Program-made: the position numbers and the translations under genes | Part shown: piece after piece, positions 51,652 through 59,190 of the stretch | How positions within the stretch are numbered: the first letter of the stretch is position 1 | Layout of the letters: every line of letters begins with the position of its first letter | Assembly: GCF_001189295.1 (NCBI RefSeq) | Contig: NZ_CP012159.1 | Location: 10,063,856-10,127,855, forward strand | Length of the DNA: 64,000 bases | Reading direction: 5' to 3' | DNA from: Chondromyces crocatus | Lineage (GTDB): Bacteria; Myxococcota_A; Polyangia; Polyangiales; Polyangiaceae | Notes under the pieces: generated by a model | The model's database searches: none | What the model saw: only the letters and a program-made list of their open reading frames with translations | What the model was told of the DNA's origin: nothing

Positions 51652-53955
51652 ATGTCGTCGCAGCTCGGCCTGAACGTAGCGCGCATCCTCTCCGACATCC
51701 CCGATCGCCCCCTCCAGGACCCGGGCCTCCAGATCGAACTGAGCAAGGCCACCCTGGAGCGCCCCATCCAGTTCGACGTCGCGGGCGCACGGATCGAGAT
51801 CACGCCCTCCACCGAGGCGACCATCGAGGCCTTCAACGCCCCGGGTGACGTCGACCGGGATGGCATCGTCGCGAACGCGCCACCCGCCACCAGTGCATCG
51901 AGCGACGGCAGCGACCCCACCCGCCCCACGCCCGTCCTCTTCCTCGGCAAGGACGCCTGGCTCAAGTACGCCGTCCGCGCCGAGGCCAAGGCCAGCGGCA
52001 GCGGCGAGATGCCCTACCTCGCGGCCAGCGCCAGCGCCGAAACCTCCGCACTCGTCGCCGACTACCGCCGCCACCCCCTCACCCAGAGTGCCCGCGCGGC
52101 CGTCCTCGCCGACGTCGCCGCCCTGCGCGTCCCCTTCCTCGCGGAGCACGTCACCGCCCTCGGCGTCGACGACTCCCTCGTCCTCCGCGTTGGCGCCAAC
52201 CTGGCCACCCGGCTCACCTTGCGCTGGACCGACGTGTTCGCCACCCACCTCTCCGCGCTCGGCAAGCTCCTCCCCGCAGGGACTCCCCTCGGCCTCACCA
52301 TCGAGGCCGGCGCCTCCGTCAGCGGCTCGGTCCGCATCGCCGACACCTTCCAGCTCGTCTTCTGGCGACACCAGCCCGGTCGCGTGCGCGTCCTCGTCCA
52401 GAAGGCGGCCACGCGCGAGGCCAAGCACACCGCCTCCATCTCCGTCACCGTCGAGGCCAGCGACCCCGCCGCCTTCCAGCAAGCGCTCGACGGTACCCTC
52501 GACGCCCTGGTCGGCTCCGTCGGCGTGAAGCGCTTCGAGGCGTTGCTCGACAAGCTCGTCCTCGCCCAGCTCGCCGTGAACGAGCTGCCCGTTCTCCAGC
52601 GCACCCTCGACCGGCTCGGCCTCGCCCACCTGGAAGCCGACCCTACCGCACTGAAGCGCGCCTGGGAGCAGCTCCAGCAGAAGGCGCGCGACATCCTGCA
52701 GAAGATCGCCACGCAGAAGATGACCGCGGGCTTCCGCTACGAGTACGACCGCATCGCCGAGAACGCCACGCTCGTCGACCTGGACCTCACCGACGCCCGC
52801 GTGAAGGAGCTTCACCCCCAGCTCGTCACCTTGCAGCTCGCTGGCGCGCTCGGCCGCCTCGCCCCCGGAGAGCTGAAACGGTACCTCCACCAGCGCTCCA
52901 CCACCGTCACCGAGGCCTGGGGCTTCTCGCTCGACCTCGGCGCCTGGTCGGTCCTCGGGAGCAAGGACGGCAAGACCCTGCGCGAGGTCCGCCTCTACAA
53001 CACACCGGATCACGAGAACGGACCGCAGAAGGTCGCCTTCCTCGGAACGCGCCTCTACGAGGGCCAGCTCTTCGGAGAGAAGGTCCGCTGGGGTGGCGAG
53101 CTCAAGGCGGCGATGAGCACCTTCCGCCAGCACCCCACCGCCGCCGATCTCGCGTACGGCGTGTACCTCCACCTCGCCCGCGGCAACGCGCTCTCCGCGG
53201 ATGAACTCCGCCAGGCCGTCGACGAAGCCGCCGCCTGGGGTGCCTTCCCCACCAGCGAAGCCGACGCCATCCTCGCGCGGATCAAGACCGCCGCCGGCAA
53301 CCAGCCCGTGCGCACCCGCCTCGAGCTGCGCATCGACGAGGACCGCGTCTGCCGCGAACTCCTGCGCCTCGTCGCGAGCGCCGCCGTCGACCCGTACGCG
53401 CGCGCGCTCTGCCGCGCCCTCCCCTCGAGCACCAACGCCGCCAGGGCCACCCCCGAGAACCGCATCCGCATCTACGGTCCCCTCTGGAAGATGTACCTCA
53501 CCGAGAAAGGCAAGGACTGGACACCTGCGCGCGCCGCCCGCGAGGCCGAGCACCACCTCGCGAAGCGCCACCCCGAAGCCGCCGACTTCCGCCTCTGGGA
53601 GCAGCAACAGCGCGCCGGCAGCCTCGCGGACGTCCTCGAAAAAGAGTCCAGGAGCGGCGGCCCCAACGACTACCTGGGCCTCTACCGCAAGTGGAGCGGG
53701 ATGACCTCCGCCGTCCAGCAGCTCCACCAGGGCATCCAGGGCCGCGCCGACTGGAGCTGCGTGAAGCGCGCGTTCCAGTCGGTCGAGGACCTCTGGAAGA
53801 ACGCCTTCGAACTGAAGGCCTTCGGCGCGCTGCTCCTCGACCTCGCCGCGCAGACCACGGCGGGCGTCGGCGCCATCGAGCGCACGTTCACCGTCACCCT
53901 CGGCCAGGGCGACGCGGCCCGGAACCTCACCACCACCGCGACCCCCTCCACCTGA
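51652..53955 (+). CDS. Large soluble protein of unknown function next to the aminoacyl-carrier locus
   Basis: 767 residues from the ATG at 51652, with AGGAGG 6 bases before it; the frame is open to 51538 but upstream residues look non-coding. No signal peptide or membrane helix. The N-terminal ~300 residues are mixed beta/alpha with small hydrophobic strands (LQIELSKATLERPIQFDVAG; LGLTIEAGASVSGSVRIADT). The rest is helical with charged heptad-like parts (LKRAWEQLQQKARDILQKIA, EFKSKxx-free) and shows RDWSCVKRAFQSVEDLWKNA-like helices near the end. I recognise no family or catalytic motif. It follows the GNAT paralogue by 155 bases on the same strand, so it may belong to the same system. Confidence 0.75.
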   Translation: MSSQLGLNVARILSDIPDRPLQDPGLQIELSKATLERPIQFDVAGARIEITPSTEATIEAFNAPGDVDRDGIVANAPPATSASSDGSDPTRPTPVLFLGKDAWLKYAVRAEAKASGSGEMPYLAASASAETSALVADYRRHPLTQSARAAVLADVAALRVPFLAEHVTALGVDDSLVLRVGANLATRLTLRWTDVFATHLSALGKLLPAGTPLGLTIEAGASVSGSVRIADTFQLVFWRHQPGRVRVLVQKAATREAKHTASISVTVEASDPAAFQQALDGTLDALVGSVGVKRFEALLDKLVLAQLAVNELPVLQRTLDRLGLAHLEADPTALKRAWEQLQQKARDILQKIATQKMTAGFRYEYDRIAENATLVDLDLTDARVKELHPQLVTLQLAGALGRLAPGELKRYLHQRSTTVTEAWGFSLDLGAWSVLGSKDGKTLREVRLYNTPDHENGPQKVAFLGTRLYEGQLFGEKVRWGGELKAAMSTFRQHPTAADLAYGVYLHLARGNALSADELRQAVDEAAAWGAFPTSEADAILARIKTAAGNQPVRTRLELRIDEDRVCRELLRLVASAAVDPYARALCRALPSSTNAARATPENRIRIYGPLWKMYLTEKGKDWTPARAAREAEHHLAKRHPEAADFRLWEQQQRAGSLADVLEKESRSGGPNDYLGLYRKWSGMTSAVQQLHQGIQGRADWSCVKRAFQSVEDLWKNAFELKAFGALLLDLAAQTTAGVGAIERTFTVTLGQGDAARNLTTTATPST

Positions 53956-53986
53956 CGCGAACACCTCTGCGTCCGACGCACGGCGA

Positions 53987-54040
53987 CCCCCGAGAACCGG
54001 CGACGCCCCAGGGCCCCCGAGAACCAGCGACGCCCCGGGG
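53987..54040. repeat. Imperfect 27-bp direct duplication
   Basis: Two 27-bp copies (53987-54013, 54014-54040) beginning CCCCCGAGAACC, differing at a few positions, in the ~140 bp between convergent genes. Rich in GGCGACGCCCC; could form structure but no terminator is clear. Confidence 0.65.
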
Positions 54041-54096
54041 CACCGAAGGCGGCCAGCACCGACCGCCATCGGCCACACCCACGGAGAAGATGCGCG

Positions 54097-55620
54097 TTAC
54101 GGCGTCCCCTGGCAGGTCACCGCCGCGCCGGCCTGGCACGTGGGCGTGAAGGCCTCACCCGCCACGCGCGCCGAAAGGAACGTCAGGATCTCGGGCAGCG
54201 CGTTGGTGGTCGCCTGCGTGTGCGAGGAACCTGCGCACTCCAGATACTGGAGCGGAATCCCCTCGTTGCACAGCGTCGCGAAGGCTGCGCGCTCCGTCGG
54301 CGTGTCGACCAGCGAATCGTTCGTGCCGGTCACGAACAGGATGCCGTAGCTCGCCGCGTCCTCCTGGATGCGGGGCACCGACGTCGTCGTCAGCCCGTTC
54401 TCGACCCCCATGCAGCCCCAGGGCTCGACCGTGGAGAAATCCCCGCTCGTCGCCGCCGCGAGCAGCTCGGGCTGGTAGACGTCGGAGAGCGACGACACCT
54501 GCCCCCCGAGGCCACTGAAATCGCACGACCCGCCGAGAGCGGCCGGCACGTTGACGTCCCACGGCGACACGAACACCTCGTCCAGCCGGTCGGCCGCCCC
54601 GTACCACCCCGCGCTGGCTCCGTAAAACGCCGCCATGTTGCTCGACGACGAGCGGAGCGACGTCAGCGCCAGCGTGGCCTGACCGACCAGGTCCGCCGGC
54701 GGTACCGTCGCCGCCACGCCGACCAGCTCCAGCTCCCGCGCGTAGTACGGTGCCAACCGGTCGACCCAGAGCGCCGCGTGCCCGCCTTGCGAACCACCGA
54801 CCACGGCCAGCTTCGACGACGGCAGCGCGCCCCCCTTGCGCAGCTCTTCCGGCCAGTGGCCCAGCACGCGCACCGCGTCGAGCGACGCGATCGCCGTCGC
54901 CTGCCCCACCAGGTAAGGATGCAGGAAGCCCGTCGCCGACCCCGAGTGCTTGAGCCCGATGTAGTCCGGCGCCACCACGATGTACCCCGACGAGGCCAGC
55001 ACGGCCGCAAGCGCGCCCCACGTCGTGTCCGCCGACGAGCCACAGCCATCTGTGAAGCCCGTGGTGCCGTGCAAAAGCAAGAGCGTCGGCAGAGGCGCCG
55101 TCCCGGCAGGCACGTTCCCCGGCCACGCCACCAGCGTGGTCGCCTCGATCGGCAGCCCGCGATCCTGCGTCTGGTACGTCACCAGACGGACATCGACGTC
55201 GTACTGCAAGGTCACCGGCAAGCTGCCACCGAGCACCTGCCCGGCCAGCGCTTGCAACAGCGCCGCCGAGTACGCGCCAGCGCCCGCGTGCGCCGTCACC
55301 TGCCCCAGGGCGATGTCCTTGAGCCACGCATGATCGGCCTGCCCGCACCGGGCCGGCGCGCTCGCCAGCGCGTCGGTCTCCGGCGTCCCACCGACCTGCG
55401 GATCGGGGAAGTTCCACGCCGAGCCGCCCCCTTCCCCGCCAGCGCCCCCTTCCCCGCCAGCGCCACCTTCACCCCCCTCGCCACCGACGCCCGAGGTCGT
55501 CGTGGTCGTCGTGGTCGTCGTCGTACCGGGATCGGGATCGTCACCACCACAAGCTGCCAGCGCAGCCGCCGCGGAGACCAGCGTCAGCAGGAAGGGAAAG
55601 CGTGCATGAAAGAGCGCCAT
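54097..55620 (-). CDS. Secreted lipase-like alpha/beta-hydrolase lipoprotein
   Basis: 507 residues from the ATG at 55620. A lipoprotein signal peptide ends LAAC near residue 23, followed by a linker GGDDPDPG, a run of ten Thr and Gly-Glu-Gly repeats typical of surface lipoproteins in this phylum. The hydrolase has the nucleophile elbow GGSQGGHAALW (catalytic Ser), an earlier LLLLHGTTGFTDGCG oxyanion-type motif, and late acid and base residues in LFVTGTNDSLVDTP and CAGSSHTQATTNAL. The GxSxGG elbow and layout resemble secretory lipases (LIP family) or triacylglycerol lipases. It should be anchored in the outer membrane and act on external esters; substrate not known. Convergent with the preceding gene. 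Confidence 0.88.
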   Translation of the reverse strand: MALFHARFPFLLTLVSAAAALAACGGDDPDPGTTTTTTTTTTSGVGGEGGEGGAGGEGGAGGEGGGSAWNFPDPQVGGTPETDALASAPARCGQADHAWLKDIALGQVTAHAGAGAYSAALLQALAGQVLGGSLPVTLQYDVDVRLVTYQTQDRGLPIEATTLVAWPGNVPAGTAPLPTLLLLHGTTGFTDGCGSSADTTWGALAAVLASSGYIVVAPDYIGLKHSGSATGFLHPYLVGQATAIASLDAVRVLGHWPEELRKGGALPSSKLAVVGGSQGGHAALWVDRLAPYYARELELVGVAATVPPADLVGQATLALTSLRSSSSNMAAFYGASAGWYGAADRLDEVFVSPWDVNVPAALGGSCDFSGLGGQVSSLSDVYQPELLAAATSGDFSTVEPWGCMGVENGLTTTSVPRIQEDAASYGILFVTGTNDSLVDTPTERAAFATLCNEGIPLQYLECAGSSHTQATTNALPEILTFLSARVAGEAFTPTCQAGAAVTCQGTP

Positions 55621-55839
55621 GACAGGACCTCGCTGTGTGGAGGCGCGCAGCCTACACGACCCTCTGCGGCGGAGAAACGCCGCGATGTCCTGCTGGCCCC
55701 GGGCGCACACGCCACGCGCGTTCTCCGAAGCACCGCACGATCACACGAGAAATCCCGCACGAAACACGATCCACGAGGCCATCACGCCCTGTCGCCTCGA
55801 GCGCCCCCGGGGTGACCCACGGGAGAAAAACAGGGAAGA

Positions 55840-56301
55840 TCAGGCCTCGACCTCCGGCACGGAGCAGTGCGTCGACGACGCGAACTCCCGGACCACTTCG
55901 AGGAGCGCGTTGAATGAGACCGGCTTGCGAATGAACCGGACCGCACCATCCGGTGGCCCCTCGTGCGACGCGCTCACGACGACCACGGGGATCGCCGCGA
56001 GCCGGTCGTTCTTGCGCATTGCTTCGAGCACCTCACGGCCATCCATGATCGGCATCATCATGTCCAGGAGCACGAGACACGGCCGGGTGAGGCGCGTCAG
56101 GATCGCGAGCGCCTCCCGGCCATTGCAGGCGGTCTCCACGTCGCAGTCGGTCTCCATCTGGATGAATTCCTTGACCACATCGCGGATGTCATCCTCGTCA
56201 TCGACGATCAAGATCACGGGTTTCGGGATCACGATGGACGGAGAAGCAAACTCGCTGCCAACCCGCAACCCCAGGGGAACGACCTGCGCCGATGGCCTCA
56301 T
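55840..56301 (-). CDS. Single-domain response regulator (CheY-like)
   Basis: About 153 residues from the ATG at 56301; the start is uncertain because the first ~30 residues precede the domain. The receiver domain starts at PVILIVDDEDDIRDVV (acidic pocket DDED), with the phosphoacceptor Asp in CLVLLDMMMPIMDGRE, the Ser/Thr in VVVVSASHEGPPD and the Lys in FIRKPVSFNALLEVV. All residues needed for phosphorylation are present. There is no output domain, so it works by protein binding or as a phosphorelay step. No histidine kinase is adjacent. The ORF is divergent from the SnoaL-like gene, with 318 bases between. Confidence 0.9.
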   Translation of the reverse strand: MRPSAQVVPLGLRVGSEFASPSIVIPKPVILIVDDEDDIRDVVKEFIQMETDCDVETACNGREALAILTRLTRPCLVLLDMMMPIMDGREVLEAMRKNDRLAAIPVVVVSASHEGPPDGAVRFIRKPVSFNALLEVVREFASSTHCSVPEVEA

Positions 56302-56619
56302 CTCCAGCCAGCTTCGTCCGCTTCCGGGCCTCCCCGCTGGCGCAGTCGCGCTCACGCCGCAGGGCCGGTCGGGCCCCTCGACGGCTGCCGCCCCCCTGCC
56401 GAGCCAGCCTCTCGACGGTCGACGTCGCCCCCCGGGTGGTCCATCGACCCCTCACCCCTGAACCGCACGGCAGGGCCACGCGCCCCCCCCGCACCCAGCC
56501 GAGCAACACCGCAACCCCCGAACAAAGCCGCAACCACGAGGCGCTCCACCGATCGACCGAGCAACGACGGAAGCCCTGTCGGGACAGGCTCTCAGCGCTC
56601 CGGTATGCTGCGCCCCGAC
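56302..56619. other. Intergenic region between divergent genes
   Basis: About 318 bases between the response regulator and the SnoaL-like gene. It presumably holds both promoters. I see no confident promoter, repeat or RNA. Confidence 0.35.
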
Positions 56620-57126
56620 ATGGACGCGAACCACCCGAACGCCAAGATCATCCGCGATTTCTACGACAGCTTCGGGCGCAAGGACGCCGAGGGCATGGTC
56701 TCCCACTACACGCCCGACGTGCACTTCTCCGACGCCGTCTTCCTGAACCTCCGCGGCGGCGAAGCGTTCGCCATGTGGCGCATGCTCTGCGGCGGCGCGA
56801 AGGACCTGGAGATCACCGCCTCGCAGGTCGAGGCCGACGACACGTCCGGCAAGGCGCACTGGGACGCCATCTACACCTTCTCGGCGACCGGCAACCGCGT
56901 CCACAACCGCATCGACGCCCGCTTCACCTTCAAGGACGGCAAGATCGTGCGCCACGAGGACACCTTCAACCTCCGCACCTGGGCCGGGATGGCCCTAGGC
57001 CTGCCGGGGCGACTTTTCGGCTGGTTCCCGCCCTTCCAGCGCGCGATCCAGAAGAAGGCCGACGGCAACCTCCGCGCCTACCTGAAGGCGAAGCCCGCCG
57101 CCGCCGAGACCGGACCCACCACCTAG
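56620..57126 (+). CDS. SnoaL-like (NTF2-fold) protein
   Basis: 168 residues from the ATG at 56620 (an ATG at 56605 would add five). The opening NHPNAKIIRDFYDSFGRKDA leads to EGMVSHYTPDVHFSDAVFLN, the helix-strand beginning of SnoaL/NTF2-like folds, and WDAIYTFSATGNRVHNRIDA followed by RFTFKDGKIVRHEDTFNL gives the later strands, with the I-x-R/H-x-x-D-x-F/x pattern seen in this fold. The final ~50 residues (MALGLPGRLFGWFPPFQRAI) add a hydrophobic helix. The fold covers polyketide cyclases, isomerases and many unassigned proteins; this one cannot be given a reaction. It lies 4.3 kb from the PKS gene, too far to be tied to it. Confidence 0.82.
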   Translation: MDANHPNAKIIRDFYDSFGRKDAEGMVSHYTPDVHFSDAVFLNLRGGEAFAMWRMLCGGAKDLEITASQVEADDTSGKAHWDAIYTFSATGNRVHNRIDARFTFKDGKIVRHEDTFNLRTWAGMALGLPGRLFGWFPPFQRAIQKKADGNLRAYLKAKPAAAETGPTT

Positions 57127-57135
57127 CGCGGTACA

Positions 57136-57225
57136 GCGTCGGCAGGCGCAGCGTCGGCAGGCGCAGCGTCGGCGAGCACAGCTCCAGCGAGCACAGCTCC
57201 GGCGGGCGCCGCGTCGACCAGGGAC
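57136..57225. repeat. Degenerate 15-bp tandem repeat
   Basis: About six copies of a 15-bp unit (GCGTCGGCAGGCGCA and variants such as GCTCCAGCGAGCACA) lie between the SnoaL-like and transporter genes. In both directions it would code for Ala/Pro/Gly/Ser pentads, but no gene covers it convincingly. Confidence 0.7.
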
Positions 57226-57325
57226 GCGGCATCGCCCACGGCGGGTGCAACTTCGGCGAGGAACGGGCAGAATCCGCGCCCCGGCGCGCACGCCGCGTGC
57301 CCCCTCACTGGAGCCTCCCTCGCTC

Positions 57326-58804
57326 ATGTCCCAGCCCAGCGCGCCCGCCGCCACAGACAACCGGCTCCCGCGGCAGATCCCGTTCATCATCGGCAACGAA
57401 GCGTGTGAGCGCTTCAGCTTCTACGGGATGCGGAACATCCTCACGGTGTTCCTCATCGACTACCTGCTCGTCCACCAGAACCCGGACGTGCAGAGCCGCG
57501 AGGGCGCCGCGAAGAGCATCTTCCACCTCTTCGTCAGCGGCGTGTACTTCTTCCCCTTGCTGGGCGGCTACGTCGCCGACCGCTACCTCGGCAAGTACCG
57601 CGTCATCCTCTGGCTCAGCCTCCTCTACGTGCTGGGGCACGCCTGCCTCGCCCTCTTCGAGAACAACATCACCGGCTTCTACACCGGCCTGTTCCTGATC
57701 TCGTTCGGCTCCGGCGGCATCAAACCCTGCGTGTCCGCGATGGTCGGCGACCAGTTCACCGAGGAGAACAAGCACCTCGTGAAGAAGGTCTTCGCGATCT
57801 TCTACTGGACCATCAACTTCGGCTCCTTCTTCGCGTCGCTGCTCATCCCCAAGACCCTCAAGCTCTTCGGCCCCGCCGTCGCCTTCGGGATCCCCGGCAT
57901 CCTGATGGCCATCGCCGTGGTCATCTTCTGGGCCGGGCGCCGTCACTACGTCGCCATTCCCCCCACCGGACCGAACCCGCACTCGTTCCTGCGCGTGATC
58001 TTCAGCGCCCTCGCCGGCCGCCGCGACGACGCCCCCACCACTGGCAGCACCGACGGCAGCACCGACGGCGAGCACTGGCTCGACCGCGCCCGCAGCGCGC
58101 ACCCCGAGCGCTCCGTGGAGGGCGCCAAGGCCGTCTTCCGGCTGCTCGCCATCTTCGCCCCCATCCCCTTCTTCTGGATGCTCTTCGACCAGAAGGCCTC
58201 CACCTGGGTCGTGCAGGCCAAGAAGATGGACCCGAACTTCTTCGGCTGGAAGTTCGAGCCCTCGCAGATGCAGGTGGTGAACCCCGCCCTCGTGATGCTG
58301 CTCATCCCGCTCACCACGGGCGTCATCTACCCGGCCTTCAAGCGCGCCGGCCGCGAACTGACGCCCCTACGCCGGATGACCATCGGCATGATCATCGGCG
58401 CCATGTCCTACGTCGTCGCCGGCAGCCTGGAGGTCAGCATCGAGGGCGGCGCCTACCTATCCATCCTCTGGCAGATCGCGCCCTACATCCTGCTCACCAC
58501 CGCCGAGATCCTCATCTCCACCACCGGCCTGGAGTTCGCCTACAGCCAGGCACCGCACGAGATGAAGGGCACCGTGATGAGCTTCTGGAGCCTGACCGTG
58601 ACCGCCGCGAACCTCGCAGTGGCGCTCGCCGCCTACCTGAACGTGTTCACCGGCTCGGCACAGTTCTTCTTCTACGCGGGCATGGCGCTCGTCGCCGGCA
58701 TCGTGCTCGGCCTGATCGCGAAGAACTACAAGGTCGTCGATTACTACCAGCCCAAGGCCGGACTCCCGCGCGCCGGGGTGAACCCGGATCCCAGCGCCGC
58801 CTGA
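57326..58804 (+). CDS. POT-family proton-dependent peptide transporter
   Basis: 492 residues from the ATG at 57326. After a short leader, NEACERFSFYGMRNILTVFL is the PTR2/POT signature with the E-x-E-R proton-coupling motif shortened to ACER. LLGGYVADRYLGKYRVILWL gives the MFS loop 2-3 pattern, and GGIKPCVSAMVGDQFTEENK the second PTR2 signature region. About 12-14 hydrophobic helices follow, with a cytoplasmic loop of low complexity (TTGSTDGSTDG) in the middle. These transporters take up di- and tripeptides with protons. In a predatory or proteolytic bacterium it would import peptide breakdown products. It ends just before a strong hairpin. Confidence 0.93.
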   Translation: MSQPSAPAATDNRLPRQIPFIIGNEACERFSFYGMRNILTVFLIDYLLVHQNPDVQSREGAAKSIFHLFVSGVYFFPLLGGYVADRYLGKYRVILWLSLLYVLGHACLALFENNITGFYTGLFLISFGSGGIKPCVSAMVGDQFTEENKHLVKKVFAIFYWTINFGSFFASLLIPKTLKLFGPAVAFGIPGILMAIAVVIFWAGRRHYVAIPPTGPNPHSFLRVIFSALAGRRDDAPTTGSTDGSTDGEHWLDRARSAHPERSVEGAKAVFRLLAIFAPIPFFWMLFDQKASTWVVQAKKMDPNFFGWKFEPSQMQVVNPALVMLLIPLTTGVIYPAFKRAGRELTPLRRMTIGMIIGAMSYVVAGSLEVSIEGGAYLSILWQIAPYILLTTAEILISTTGLEFAYSQAPHEMKGTVMSFWSLTVTAANLAVALAAYLNVFTGSAQFFFYAGMALVAGIVLGLIAKNYKVVDYYQPKAGLPRAGVNPDPSAA

Positions 58805-58816
58805 AAGAAAGCGCGA

Positions 58817-58839
58817 GCCCTGACGAGCGCCGTCAGGGC
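58817..58839 (+). terminator. Strong hairpin after the peptide transporter gene
   Basis: GCCCTGACG (58817-58825) and CGTCAGGGC (58831-58839) are perfect 9-bp arms with a 5-base loop, 13 bases after the transporter stop. The second arm also covers the stop codon of the ParA remnant on the other strand. No T-run is present. Confidence 0.65.
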
Positions 58840-59190
58840 ACCGCCACGCCGGCCAGCCCTCCAATGCGACGCGCGAGCTGCTCGAAGACGCGGTAACAAC
58901 CTCGCACGGCATCCAGGTACGCGCCGCGCACTCCATCCGCAGGTTTCAGCAGGAATATCGGTTTTCGAGCGGCCATGGCGAATGACATCAGGCTGTAGTA
59001 GGGCCTGAGAACAGCGAGTCGGAAGGGGTCCTCGTCCGGCACAGGGATGTTGCCTCCCTTCTGATCAAGCACCGCCTCCCGGTAGACTTGGGGATCTTCT
59101 GGAGCCAGACATCGTGGCTCTTGGAGCGGGTAGAGAGAGCGGCGAAGCTCGCCAGCACGTACCCGATCGGCATCATCCGCCCCGCCACGT
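58833..59190 (-). pseudogene. Frameshifted C-terminal remnant of a ParA-family ATPase gene
   Basis: Two overlapping minus-strand frames join into one ParA-like C-terminal third. The first reads GRMMPIGYVLASFAALSTRS then DVWLQKIPK, the second reads VYREAVLDQKGGNIPVPDED, LRPYYSLMSFAMAARKPIF, LLKPADGVRGAYLDAVRGCY. Restoring one base near 59077 would read KIPKVYREAVL continuously, as in the ParA-family proteins I recall, whose ends have L-K-P-A-D-G and C-Y-x-x-F-x-x-L. The N-terminal P-loop part is absent: the remnant starts at the stop codon of the TPR gene. I take it for a decayed gene left after truncation and a one-base loss; a programmed frameshift is unlikely since the front is missing. Confidence 0.65.

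Noticed and set aside
51388-54078. Long minus-strand open frame of ~900 codons
   Set aside because: It is antisense to two plus-strand genes with good start signals and gives low-complexity Glu/Gly/Val sequence.
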